DNA of 6,428 bases from Actinomycetes bacterium (GCA_021790615.1 JAJYGW010000088.1:1-6428); one strand, 5' to 3'; positions 1 through 5,862 are shown, numbered from the stretch's first letter. Notes: generated by a model from the sequence alone, not told the origin. A program made the numbers and translations.

Positions 1-24
1 GGGGCCGATCTGGGATCCCGGACC

Positions 25-46
25 CGGCGCGGAGGGGCCCGCGCCG
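25..46 (-). terminator. Small GC-rich hairpin after truA, weak terminator candidate
   Basis: An 8-bp stem (CGGCGCGG with CCGCGCCG) encloses a 6-nt loop, 11 nt after the truA stop. No U-tract follows, and such stems arise easily in sequence this GC-rich. In many actinobacteria rplM and rpsI come after truA, so transcription may simply continue past it. Confidence 0.3.
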
Positions 47-57
47 CGGTGCGCAGC

Positions 58-909
58 TCACCGGTACCGCACGGCGAGGAGGCAGAGCCCCGCTGGCGGT
101 GCGAGGGTGGGAAGCCCCGCACGGGATCGTGCGTCGAGCACGCTGCCCATCGCGCTCGCCGGTACCCGACCCTTCCCGACGTGGACCAGGAGCGCGGTGA
201 GCGCCCGGACCATCTGGTGGCAGAACGCGTTCGCCTCGATCTCGAAGGCGACGAGGCCGTCGAGATCGTCCACCGGTGGCGCAGCCGCCACGGGGGCGAC
301 GCGAGCCTGGAGGACGCGCCGGACGAGCGGTCCATCCCCACCCGGCGGCCGGCGGCAGAAGGACGAGAAGTCGTGTTCGCCGACGATCGCGTCGAGCGCG
401 AGGCGCATGGCTGCGAGCTCGAGTGGTCCCACCCACCACGAGTAGGCCGCGAGCAGCGGGTTCGGGTGCTGCCCGGTCGCGAGGAGGTAGCGGTAGCGAC
501 GAGCCACCGCAGAGCGACGGGCGTCGAAGCTCGCTCCGACCGCCGTCGCCTCGCGGATCACGATCGCCGGCGCGAGCTGGCGGTTGCACGACCGCGCGAG
601 CGCCTCCGGGTCTGCGGCGGCCTCCGGCACGTCGACGTGGACAACCTGCCCGAAGGCATGCACGCCAGCGTCGGTTCTCCCGGCTCCGACGACGCGCACG
701 GAGCGTCGCGCGTAGCGGCCGATCGCGGCTTCGAGCCGACCGGCAACCGTGTCGAGGCCAGGCTGGGCGGCGAAACCCCGCAGGCCCGTCCCGAGGTAGG
801 CCACCACGAGACGGATCCGCACCAGCTCGTGGTCCGCCCCCTCGGGGGCAGCCACACCGCGGTCGTACCCTTCCCGGCCGATGTCACCCCCCGGTCTCCC
901 GCCGGCCAC
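58..909 (-). CDS. truA: tRNA pseudouridine(38-40) synthase TruA
   Basis: TruA converts uridines 38-40 of the tRNA anticodon arm to pseudouridine. The catalytic motif GAGRTDAGVHAFGQVVH carries the nucleophilic aspartate (D80 counting from the GTG at 909). Other landmarks are FDARRSAVARRYRYLL, EHDFSSFCR, NAFCHQMVRALTALLVHVGK and a C-terminal APPAGLCLLAVRY. Family similarity begins at VRIRLVVAY, so the GTG at 822 (254 residues) is a good alternative start. The GTG at 909 (283 residues) is the longest standard choice, and neither has a clear Shine-Dalgarno. The usually conserved YDG near the N terminus reads YLG here, and the Gly after MVR is Ala. The open frame continues without a stop back to a CTG overlapping the rplQ TGA. 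truA after rplQ is common in actinobacteria and other phyla. The 65 nt between the rplQ stop and 909 hold no other feature I can see. Confidence 0.95.
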   Translation of the reverse strand: MAGGRPGGDIGREGYDRGVAAPEGADHELVRIRLVVAYLGTGLRGFAAQPGLDTVAGRLEAAIGRYARRSVRVVGAGRTDAGVHAFGQVVHVDVPEAAADPEALARSCNRQLAPAIVIREATAVGASFDARRSAVARRYRYLLATGQHPNPLLAAYSWWVGPLELAAMRLALDAIVGEHDFSSFCRRPPGGDGPLVRRVLQARVAPVAAAPPVDDLDGLVAFEIEANAFCHQMVRALTALLVHVGKGRVPASAMGSVLDARSRAGLPTLAPPAGLCLLAVRYR

Positions 910-974
910 CGGCTGCGCAGCAGGCGGGGTCTCCGGGTCGAAGAGGCGGTCGCCGAGCGCGGGCTGTGCCTCGC

Positions 975-1334
975 TCAGACGAGTTCGATGCGTGCCATGG
1001 GAGCGTTGTCTCCCTGGCGCGGCCCGAGCTTGAGGATCCGCGTGTAACCACCCGGGCGGTCGGCGTACCGGGGCCCGATCTCGTCGAAGAGCTTGTGCGC
1101 CATGTCCTTGTCCCGGATGAGGGCCACGACTTGGCGGTGGTTGTGGACACCGCCCTTCTTCGCCTTGGTGATGACCCGCTCCGCCACGGGGCGAAGCGCC
1201 TTCGCCTTCGCCTCCGTGGTCACGATGCCCTCTGCGGCCACCAGCGACGCGATGAGGTTTCCGAGCATCGCCTTCTGGTGCGCAGCATCCCCCCCGAAGC
1301 GCGCGCCCTTCTTCGGCCTTCCCGGCACGCCCAT
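975..1334 (-). CDS. rplQ: 50S ribosomal protein bL17
   Basis: bL17 binds 23S rRNA near the peptide exit tunnel rim of the large subunit. The 119 residues match the family: the basic start [40 protein letters not shown] (26-45), the [11 protein letters not shown] segment (51-61), and the C-terminal [20 protein letters not shown] followed by APMARIELV. The ATG at 1334 shares its A with the rpoA stop (TGATG) and has GGAGG upstream. truA follows, its first ATG/GTG/TTG-type start lying 65 nt after the rplQ stop. This is the normal last ribosomal gene of the alpha operon. Confidence 0.97.
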   Translation of the reverse strand: MGVPGRPKKGARFGGDAAHQKAMLGNLIASLVAAEGIVTTEAKAKALRPVAERVITKAKKGGVHNHRQVVALIRDKDMAHKLFDEIGPRYADRPGGYTRILKLGPRQGDNAPMARIELV

Positions 1335-2278
1335 CAGGCCTCCACCGATCCCTTGAGGGCCAGCCCCCGCTCGTCCAGGCGCTCGATGACCTCCTCGAGT
1401 GATCGCTGGCCGAAGTTCGTGATTGCGAGCAGGTCGTCTGCGCTCCGCAACACCAACTCCCCGATCGTGTTGATCTGGGCCCGCTTGAGGCAGTTCCGGG
1501 GACGCTCGGAGAGCTCCAGGTCCTCGATCGGGAGGTCGAGGTCGGGTGACCCTGACCGGTCGTAGCCGGTCTCGCCGAGCTCGAGCCCCTGCGGCCGCTC
1601 GCTCATCTGGCCGACGAGCCCGAACAGCGAAGAAAGCGTCTCCCCTGCCGATGCGAGCGCGTCTCGCGGGGTGATGGATCCGTCGGTCACGATGTCGAGC
1701 ACCAGGAGGTCGTAGTTCGTGGACTGCTCGACGCGGGTCGGCTCGACGGTGAAGGTGGCCCGACGGACCGGCGAGAAGATCGAGTCGATCGGGATCACCC
1801 CGATGGCCGTGGACCGCTTGTTGCGCTCGGCCGTGGCGTAGCCACGGCCGCGCTCCACCGTGACGTCCGCTGCGAGGTGACCCCGCTCGTTCAGTGTCGC
1901 CAGCACGAGCTCGGGGTTGAGCACCTCGACGTCCGCCGTGAGCCGGAGATCCCCCGCCGTGACCACCGCTGGGCCCCACACGTCGAGGCGGAGCGTCACC
2001 GGCTCGTCCACCTCCATCCGGAGCACGATGTCCTTCAGGTTGAGGATGATGTCGGTGACGTCCTCCTTCACCCCGGGAATCGTCGTGAACTCGTGCAGTG
2101 CGTCGTCGAAACGCACCTGTGTCACGGCTGCCCCGGGGATCGCGGAGATGAGCGTGCGCCGGAGCGAGTTGCCGATCGTGTGACCGAAGCCCGGCTCGAG
2201 GGGCCCGATCGTGAAGCGCTGCCGGTTCGCCTCCTCGTCCTCGAGGGCCGCCACGCTGGGTCGCTGGATGATGAGCAC
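1334..2278 (-). CDS. rpoA: DNA-directed RNA polymerase subunit alpha
   Basis: The alpha dimer is the scaffold on which beta and beta' assemble, and its C-terminal domain binds UP elements and activators. The 314 residues begin LIIQRPSV (start codon GTG). The N-terminal domain carries [20 protein letters not shown] (30-49) and [20 protein letters not shown] (63-82), both hallmarks of the dimerisation region. After a linker at about 228-250, the C-terminal domain (about 251-310) has [20 protein letters not shown] and [10 protein letters not shown]. By alignment with E. coli, R259 and N262 correspond to the DNA-contacting R265 and N268, and K298 is replaced by Arg. There is no long acidic tail as in mycobacteria. 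The start follows GAGGAGG by five bases. The stop overlaps the rplQ ATG as TGATG. Placement between rpsD and rplQ is the classic alpha-operon order. Confidence 0.98.
   Translation of the reverse strand: MLIIQRPSVAALEDEEANRQRFTIGPLEPGFGHTIGNSLRRTLISAIPGAAVTQVRFDDALHEFTTIPGVKEDVTDIILNLKDIVLRMEVDEPVTLRLDVWGPAVVTAGDLRLTADVEVLNPELVLATLNERGHLAADVTVERGRGYATAERNKRSTAIGVIPIDSIFSPVRRATFTVEPTRVEQSTNYDLLVLDIVTDGSITPRDALASAGETLSSLFGLVGQMSERPQGLELGETGYDRSGSPDLDLPIEDLELSERPRNCLKRAQINTIGELVLRSADDLLAITNFGQRSLEEVIERLDERGLALKGSVEA
1339..1343 (-). promoter_or_regulatory. Shine-Dalgarno of rplQ inside the 3' end of rpoA
   Basis: The minus strand reads GGAGG four bases before the rplQ ATG, within the last codons of rpoA. 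Together with the TGATG overlap it suggests coupled but ribosome-binding-site-assisted initiation. Confidence 0.6.
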
Positions 2279-2283
2279 GAGAG

Positions 2284-2290
2284 CCTCCTC
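2284..2290 (-). promoter_or_regulatory. Strong Shine-Dalgarno of rpoA
   Basis: The minus strand reads GAGGAGG five bases before the GTG at 2278. It fixes the rpoA start among several candidates, because the open frame continues far upstream into rpsD. It directly abuts the hairpin at 2291-2308. Confidence 0.75.
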
Positions 2291-2308
2291 GCCCCGGTCG
2301 CCCGGGGC
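2291..2308 (-). promoter_or_regulatory. GCGA tetraloop hairpin between rpsD stop and rpoA Shine-Dalgarno
   Basis: On the minus strand GCCCCGG and CCGGGGC form a perfect 7-bp stem closed by GCGA, a GNRA tetraloop. The stem begins with the final G of the rpsD TAG and ends at the base before the rpoA Shine-Dalgarno. It could shape ribosome access to rpoA, protect or process the mRNA at this junction, or serve as a protein-binding site. There is no U-tract, and rpoA must be read through it, so it is not a strong terminator. Confidence 0.55.
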
Positions 2309-2934
2309 TACTTCGAGTAGAGCTCCACGATCAGCGACTCGCGCACGGGCGCGTCGATGTGATCGCGGAGCGGGGTGGTGAGGACGCGGACCTCCATACG
2401 GTCCGGCGACGCCTCGAGCCACGGGGGAACGGAGCGGTCCAGCGTGTCGAGGTTGTGGCGGACGACGATCATCTGCGTCGCCTTCGGCCCGAGGGCGACC
2501 ACCTGCCCGGGTCGGACCCTTGCGCTCGGGATGGTGACCCGCTTCCCGTCGACGCGGACGTGCCCGTGGCGGACGAACTGACGGGCCTGGGCCCGGGAGG
2601 AGCCCCACCCTGCCCGGAAGGCCACGTTGTCCAGCCGGAGCTCGAGCGCGACGAGGAGGCTCTCACCGGTGATGCCAGGGGCCCGGTTCGCCTCCTCGTA
2701 GAGGTTGACGAACGGGCGCTCCATCAGGCCGTAGACGCGGCGCGCCTTCTGCTTTTCGCGCAACTGGACCAGGTACTCAGATCCCTGGCGCATCCGGTCG
2801 CGGCCGTGCTCTCCCGGCGGGTAGGGGCGCCGCTCGATCGGGCAGCGGGACGTGTCGCACTTCGCGCCCTTCAGGTAGAGCTTGATCTTCTCCCGTCGGC
2901 AGAGCCGACAGGTTGGTCCCGTGTAGCGAGCCAT
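2308..2934 (-). CDS. rpsD: 30S ribosomal protein uS4, zinc-binding form
   Basis: uS4 is a primary 16S rRNA binder that nucleates assembly of the 30S body, and in several bacteria it represses its own operon. The 208 residues open with [13 protein letters not shown]9, C12, C26 and C31 form C-X2-C-X13-C-X4-C, the zinc-containing type. Then come [10 protein letters not shown] (35-44), [20 protein letters not shown] (54-73), and the S4 RNA-binding domain at about 100-146 ([37 protein letters not shown]). The C terminus is the usual [11 protein letters not shown]. The ATG at 2934 follows GAGGAGG by five bases. The spacer to rpoA is 29 nt and holds a tetraloop hairpin. Mycobacterial S4 is, from memory, of the cysteine-free type, so this argues for a different actinobacterial class. 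Confidence 0.98.
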   Translation of the reverse strand: MARYTGPTCRLCRREKIKLYLKGAKCDTSRCPIERRPYPPGEHGRDRMRQGSEYLVQLREKQKARRVYGLMERPFVNLYEEANRAPGITGESLLVALELRLDNVAFRAGWGSSRAQARQFVRHGHVRVDGKRVTIPSARVRPGQVVALGPKATQMIVVRHNLDTLDRSVPPWLEASPDRMEVRVLTTPLRDHIDAPVRESLIVELYSK

Positions 2935-2939
2935 CTCGT

Positions 2940-2946
2940 CCTCCTC
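2940..2946 (-). promoter_or_regulatory. Strong Shine-Dalgarno of rpsD
   Basis: The minus strand reads GAGGAGG, five bases before the rpsD ATG. The same heptamer at the same spacing precedes rpoA, so these two genes appear to have independent strong initiation, unlike the overlapped genes around them. Confidence 0.75.
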
Positions 2947-2954
2947 GACCCTGC

Positions 2955-3353
2955 CTAGACCCGGCGCCGCTTCTTCGGGCGGCAGCCGTTGTGGGGGATG
3001 GGGGTCACGTCCTTGATGCTCTTCACTTCGATCCCGATGTTCGCGAGCGCCCGGTGGGCGGTGTCACGACCGGAGCCGGGCCCCTTCAGCAACACGTCGA
3101 CGCTCCGGACCCCGTGCTCCATTGCGCGCCGGCCGCACGCCTCGGCCGCGAGCTGCGCGGCAAAGGGAGTCGACTTCCTCGACCCCTTGAAGCCCACGTT
3201 CCCCGACGAGGCCCAGGCGAGGACGTTGCCCTCGGTGTCGCTGATCGAGATGATCGTGTTGTTGAAGCTCGACTTGATGTGCGCGACCCCGTAGGCGACG
3301 TTCTTTCGCTCCCGGCGCCGCGGACGCCGGCCACCCGGCTTCGGCTTGGCCAT
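2955..3353 (-). CDS. rpsK: 30S ribosomal protein uS11
   Basis: uS11 lies on the platform of the small subunit, near the E site and the end of 16S rRNA. The 132 residues show the family landmarks: a basic N-terminal tail ([12 protein letters not shown]), [17 protein letters not shown] (23-39), [20 protein letters not shown] (48-67), the loop [13 protein letters not shown] (91-103) and the C-terminal [18 protein letters not shown]. Its ATG shares the A of the rpsM TGA (TGATG), which implies translational coupling. A GGAAG five bases upstream may help initiation. It ends in TAG, followed by a 20-nt spacer with a strong ribosome binding site for rpsD. Confidence 0.98.
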   Translation of the reverse strand: MAKPKPGGRRPRRRERKNVAYGVAHIKSSFNNTIISISDTEGNVLAWASSGNVGFKGSRKSTPFAAQLAAEACGRRAMEHGVRSVDVLLKGPGSGRDTAHRALANIGIEVKSIKDVTPIPHNGCRPKKRRRV

Positions 3354-3733
3354 CAGTGCTTCCGAACCTTCTTCTTGCCGGCCACGGTCTTCTTCGGTCC
3401 TTTGCGAGTTCGAGCGTTGGTGTGGGTGCGCTGGCCCCGCACCGGGAGCCCCCGCCGATGACGGACGCCCTGGTACGAGCCGATCTCCATCTTGCGCTTG
3501 ATGTCCGACGCGACGTCACGGCGGAGGTCCCCCTCGACCTTGCAGTTCGCGTCGATCCAGCTCCGCAGCCGTCCGACCTCTTCGTCGGTGAGATCCCGGA
3601 CGCGGGTATCCGCAGACACGCCGGTCTCCGCGCAGACGCGACCGGCCGTCGTCCGTCCGATGCCGTAGATGTAGGTGAGGGAGATCTCGAGACGCTTCTC
3701 CCGGGGGATGTCGACTCCTGCGATGCGTGCCAC
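3353..3733 (-). CDS. rpsM: 30S ribosomal protein uS13
   Basis: uS13 sits in the head of the small subunit and contacts the large subunit and the P-site tRNA. The 126 residues match the family: the opening [20 protein letters not shown], the helix-hairpin-helix-like YGIGRTTA (23-30), and the basic C-terminal part [20 protein letters not shown] and [19 protein letters not shown] chose the GTG at 3733 because family members begin with ARIAGV; the open frame extends 29 codons further upstream over rpmJ, and that part is not S13-like. The ribosome binding site is weak (CAGGG six bases before). The gap to rpmJ is 2 nt, and the stop overlaps the rpsK start as TGATG. There is therefore no room for an untranslated E. 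coli-style S4-binding leader directly before rpsM. Confidence 0.97.
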   Translation of the reverse strand: MARIAGVDIPREKRLEISLTYIYGIGRTTAGRVCAETGVSADTRVRDLTDEEVGRLRSWIDANCKVEGDLRRDVASDIKRKMEIGSYQGVRHRRGLPVRGQRTHTNARTRKGPKKTVAGKKKVRKH

Positions 3734-3735
3734 CG

Positions 3736-3849
3736 TCAGCCCTGCCGCTGCTTGTGGCGCGGGTTCTCGCAGATCACCATGACGCGACCGTGCCGACGGA
3801 TCACCCGGCACTTCTCGCACATGGTCTTCACGCTCGGTCGTACCTTCAT
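3736..3849 (-). CDS. rpmJ: 50S ribosomal protein bL36, zinc-ribbon form
   Basis: bL36 is the smallest protein of the large ribosomal subunit and binds 23S rRNA late in assembly. The 37-residue product begins [19 protein letters not shown], the usual length and opening. C11, C14, C27 and H32 form the C-X2-C-X12-C-X4-H zinc ribbon, so this is the zinc-dependent version rather than the cysteine-free paralogue some bacteria carry. The ATG at 3849 is preceded by AAGG with a 7-nt gap. The gene lies between infA and rpsM, its conserved place in the alpha operon, with only two bases between its stop and the rpsM start. Confidence 0.97.
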   Translation of the reverse strand: MKVRPSVKTMCEKCRVIRRHGRVMVICENPRHKQRQG

Positions 3850-3892
3850 CTGCTCGCCTTCACTCTCGGTCCGGATCGGCTCGCCGACCCGT

Positions 3893-4117
3893 TCACTTGT
3901 AGCGGTAGGTGATGCGGCCCCGGGAGAGGTCGTAGGGTGTGATCTCCACCTGGACACGGTCGCCCGGCAGGATGCGGATGCGGTGCATCCGCATCTTCCC
4001 CGAGCTGTGTGCGAGTACCTTGTGGCCGTTCTCGAGTTCGACCCGGAACATGGCGTTGGGGAGTGGTTCGACCACGGTCCCCTCCAGCACGATCGCGTCC
4101 TCCTTGGGCTTCGGCAG
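3893..4117 (-). CDS. infA: Translation initiation factor IF-1, probable CTG start
   Basis: IF1 is a small OB-fold protein that binds the 30S A site during initiation. The core is unmistakable: [20 protein letters not shown], then [38 protein letters not shown] and a YRYK end. The first standard start in frame is GTG at 4090, giving 65 residues, but the frame upstream reads PKPKEDAIV. This aligns with the N terminus of E. coli IF1 (AKEDNIEMQGTV). I therefore place the start at CTG 4117, giving 74 residues, close to the usual 72-74. The alternative is the GTG at 4090, which has AAGGAGG eight bases upstream, within the KED codons. The gene is preceded by a 246-nt gap, so it probably heads its own transcription unit leading into the alpha-operon genes. 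rpmJ follows after 43 nt. Family identity is certain; the start is likely but unproven. Confidence 0.93.
   Translation of the reverse strand: MPKPKEDAIVLEGTVVEPLPNAMFRVELENGHKVLAHSSGKMRMHRIRILPGDRVQVEITPYDLSRGRITYRYK
4099..4105 (-). promoter_or_regulatory. Internal Shine-Dalgarno-like AAGGAGG, alternative infA start signal
   Basis: The minus strand reads AAGGAGG, eight bases before the GTG at 4090-4088, which is good spacing. It coincides with the codons for the conserved residues Lys-Glu-Asp, so it may be coincidental. If used, it would give an IF1 lacking nine N-terminal residues. Confidence 0.35.
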
Positions 4118-4121
4118 CGTT

Positions 4122-4127
4122 CCTCCT
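4122..4127 (-). promoter_or_regulatory. Shine-Dalgarno for the proposed infA CTG start
   Basis: The minus strand reads AGGAGG here, four bases before the CTG at 4117-4115. It is a full-strength Shine-Dalgarno in a non-coding gap where no other start codon is near, which supports initiation at the CTG. The spacing is a little short. Confidence 0.6.
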
Positions 4128-4211
4128 ACATCGGATGCGTTCTTGGCGGTACATCCCAGTCCGACACTCGCGCCGCACGCGAGCGCGCCTGCGTGGCTGT
4201 ACTGCTCTCGG

Positions 4212-4241
4212 CCCGGCTGTCCGCTTCCGGACAGAGCCGGG
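4212..4241 (-). promoter_or_regulatory. Bulged hairpin in the likely infA leader
   Basis: On the minus strand the arms CCCGGC and TGTCCG pair with CGGACA and GCCGGG around a GAAG loop, giving 12 base pairs with a 2-nt bulge (TC) on the 5' arm. The hairpin ends about 95 nt upstream of the proposed infA start. It could be a leader regulatory element, a further terminator hairpin or a stabiliser. No U-tract follows. I could not place a convincing promoter around it: the nearest -10-like hexamer is TATGCT at 4268-4273, without a properly spaced -35. Confidence 0.35.
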
Positions 4242-4282
4242 GGCGCACGAGGCCAAGCAAACGGCGAGCATAGCCTGCGGCG

Positions 4283-4333
4283 GCGGCCGCGGTGCCATCG
4301 GCGGCCGCGCCCGTGCGGCCGGCCGCACGGGCG
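4283..4333 (-). terminator. Two abutting GC-rich hairpins after map, candidate U-less terminator
   Basis: Positions 4308-4333 form a perfect 26-base palindrome, which as RNA gives an 11-bp stem (arm CGCCCGTGCGG) with a 4-nt loop, 30 nt after the map stop. Directly next to it, positions 4283-4290 and 4301-4308 are two copies of the self-complementary GCGGCCGC, able to pair as an 8-bp stem with a 10-nt loop. No U-tract follows either. Hairpins without a U-tract have been proposed as terminators in high-GC actinobacteria. The position between map and infA fits an operon boundary, but mRNA stabilisation or partial attenuation are equally possible. Confidence 0.45.
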
Positions 4334-4363
4334 ACGGGGTCGTTCGCGTCCACGTGAGCTCGC

Positions 4364-5188
4364 TCAGCGCCGCTCGACCGCACCCGGGCCCGGTGGCGTC
4401 CCGACGGCGCGGTCCGGGCCGAGCGTGGTGAGGACCTCGCCCCCCTCGGGCCCGACAAGCACCGTGTGTTCGAAGTGCGCAGCGCGGGTTCCGTCGGCGG
4501 TCAACACCGCCCACCCGTCCGGCGCGACCACCGTCTCCCCAGTACCCGCCGCCACCATCGGCTCGATCGCGAGCGCGACCCCGGTCCGGAGCCTCGGCCC
4601 CGGTCTGCCCGGCCAGAAGTTCGGCACGTCCGGTGGCTCGTGCATGGCCCGGCCGATCCCGTGGCCGACGTAGTCCCGGACCACCCCGAACCCGGCCGCC
4701 TCCACCACGCGCTGGACCGCCCGGCCGATGTCGTGCAGGTGGGCACCATCGCGCGCGGCGGCGACGCCCGCTGCGAGGGCGTGCGCGGTCACCACCAAGA
4801 GGCGCTCGTCCGCCTCGGCAAGCCTGCCCACGCCGGCGGTGAAGGCCGCGTCACCGTGGTAGCCGTCCACGATCGCCCCGCAGTCCACCGAGACCAGGTC
4901 GCCCTCCTCGAACGGGGTGGCCGAGGGGATCCCGTGGACCACGACCCCGTTGACCGAGACGCAGATCACCGCCGGGAACGGCGGAGAGCCGTAGCCGAGG
5001 AAGTTGGAGCCGGCGTGGCGCCGCTCGAGCACCGCTCGGGCGAGCGCGTCGAGCCCGAGGCCAGTCTGGCCGGGGCGGATGGCCTCGAACAGGACCTCGT
5101 GGATCTCGGCCACGACTCGCCCGGCGCGGCGCATGGCCGCTCGCTCCTCGGGGGTCCGCCGCGGCAGGCTCGACAGCTGGCCTCTCAC
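4364..5188 (-). CDS. map: Type I methionine aminopeptidase
   Basis: This metal-dependent peptidase removes the initiator methionine from nascent proteins. The 274 residues contain all five expected metal ligands: D102 (in VSVDCG), D113 (YHGDAAFT), H176 (GHGIGR), E209 (AIEPM) and E240 (HFEHT). The substrate-binding histidine is H85 (VVVHGIP), and H183 of MHEPP matches the second active-site histidine. I chose the GTG at 5188, which overlaps the adk stop as GTGA, because it includes TPEERAAMRRAGR, matching the family start region TPEE-MR-AG. The ATG at 5134 has a GAGGAG upstream but would remove TPEE, so I reject it. About 18 residues rich in Pro and Gly follow the catalytic core at the C terminus. 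The adk-map pair after secY is a widespread arrangement. Without its own clear ribosome binding site, map is likely translationally coupled to adk. Confidence 0.97.
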   Translation of the reverse strand: MRGQLSSLPRRTPEERAAMRRAGRVVAEIHEVLFEAIRPGQTGLGLDALARAVLERRHAGSNFLGYGSPPFPAVICVSVNGVVVHGIPSATPFEEGDLVSVDCGAIVDGYHGDAAFTAGVGRLAEADERLLVVTAHALAAGVAAARDGAHLHDIGRAVQRVVEAAGFGVVRDYVGHGIGRAMHEPPDVPNFWPGRPGPRLRTGVALAIEPMVAAGTGETVVAPDGWAVLTADGTRAAHFEHTVLVGPEGGEVLTTLGPDRAVGTPPGPGAVERR

Positions 5189-5862
5189 GGGCGCGGCCCG
5201 GGGATCCCGCGGGCGTCGTCGACGGCGGCCACGATTCGACCCATCACCTCGTCCGGCGGCCCCAGGCCCTCGACCACAGCGAGGAGCCCCCGGTCCCGGT
5301 ACCACGAGATGACCGGGGCCGTCTCCGCCTCGTAGAGCGCCAGACGCCGGGCGATCGCCGCCTCCGTATCGTCCTCGCGCTGAACGACCTCCCCGCCGCA
5401 GACGTCACAGGTCCAGTCCACCTTGGGTGGGTTGGTCGTGGAGTAGTTGGTGCCGCAGACGGCACAGACGCGCCGCGCCGCCAGGCGCCTCAGCACGATC
5501 TCGGTCGGCACCTCCAGATCCACGACCAGGTCGACGCCCACGGGGAGCAGCAGCGACTCGAGGCCCTCGGCCTGCGCAACGGTCCGTGGGAAGCCGTCCA
5601 GTACGAAGCCTCGGGCCTTCGTGTCGTCGCGGTCGAGACGTTCGGCGACGATGCCGAGCACCACGTCGTCCGGCACGAGCTCGCCCGCCTCCAGGTACGC
5701 CTGCGCCTTGCGACCCGCAGCCGTCCTGCTCTTGACCGCGGCGCGGAACATGTCCCCCGTCGAGATGTGCGGCACCACGTAGTGGTGGGAGAGGCGGACG
5801 CACTGCGTCCCCTTTCCCGCCCCCTGCTTGCCGAGCAGGATGAGACGGACGCCGGGTATCAA
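5185..5862 (-). CDS. adk: Adenylate kinase, long form with zinc-binding LID
   Basis: This cytosolic enzyme interconverts ATP + AMP and 2 ADP. The 225 residues fit the long bacterial form. The P-loop is GKQGAGKGT (residues 11-19), with Lys-Gln where many homologues have Pro-Pro. The AMP-site segment STGDMFR spans 34-40 and the motif DGFPRT spans 89-94. The LID carries four cysteines, C133, C136, C152 and C155, in a C-X2-C-X15-C-X2-C pattern expected to bind zinc. It is followed by QREDDTEAAIARRL (161-174) with the conserved arginines and aspartates. The start is TTG at 5862: no ATG or GTG precedes the P-loop in frame, and the secY TAG sits immediately upstream. There is no well-spaced Shine-Dalgarno (a GAGGG lies 13 nt upstream), so translation probably depends on ribosomes finishing secY. 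The 3' end overlaps map by 4 nt. Confidence 0.97.
   Translation of the reverse strand: MIPGVRLILLGKQGAGKGTQCVRLSHHYVVPHISTGDMFRAAVKSRTAAGRKAQAYLEAGELVPDDVVLGIVAERLDRDDTKARGFVLDGFPRTVAQAEGLESLLLPVGVDLVVDLEVPTEIVLRRLAARRVCAVCGTNYSTTNPPKVDWTCDVCGGEVVQREDDTEAAIARRLALYEAETAPVISWYRDRGLLAVVEGLGPPDEVMGRIVAAVDDARGIPGPRP

Noticed and set aside
49..1565. Long plus-strand open frames (332 and 429 codons) opposite truA, rplQ and rpoA
   Set aside because: They are rich in Arg, Pro and Gly, show no recognisable domain, and lie antisense to clearly conserved genes. In DNA this GC-rich, stops are rare in the opposite frames.
1334..2608. 424-codon reading of rpoA extending into rpsD
   Set aside because: The first 110 codons overlap conserved rpsD and are not alpha-like. 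The GTG at 2278 with GAGGAGG upstream begins exactly at the conserved LIIQRP.
3734..3820. Upstream extension of rpsM over rpmJ
   Set aside because: These 29 codons do not resemble S13. The family begins at ARIAGV after the GTG at 3733.
4255..4273. Promoter for infA built on TATGCT or TTGCTT
   Set aside because: Neither hexamer has a partner at 16-18 nt that resembles the consensus, so I did not annotate a promoter.
3846..4514. Minus-strand 222-codon open frame covering the map-infA gap
   Set aside because: It overlaps map and infA in another frame and is rich in Arg, Pro and Ala, with no family features.
3356..4673. Plus-strand open frames of 305 and 244 codons across rpsM, rpmJ, infA and map
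   Set aside because: They run antisense through four conserved genes, with composition typical of a GC-rich shadow frame and no domain I recognise.
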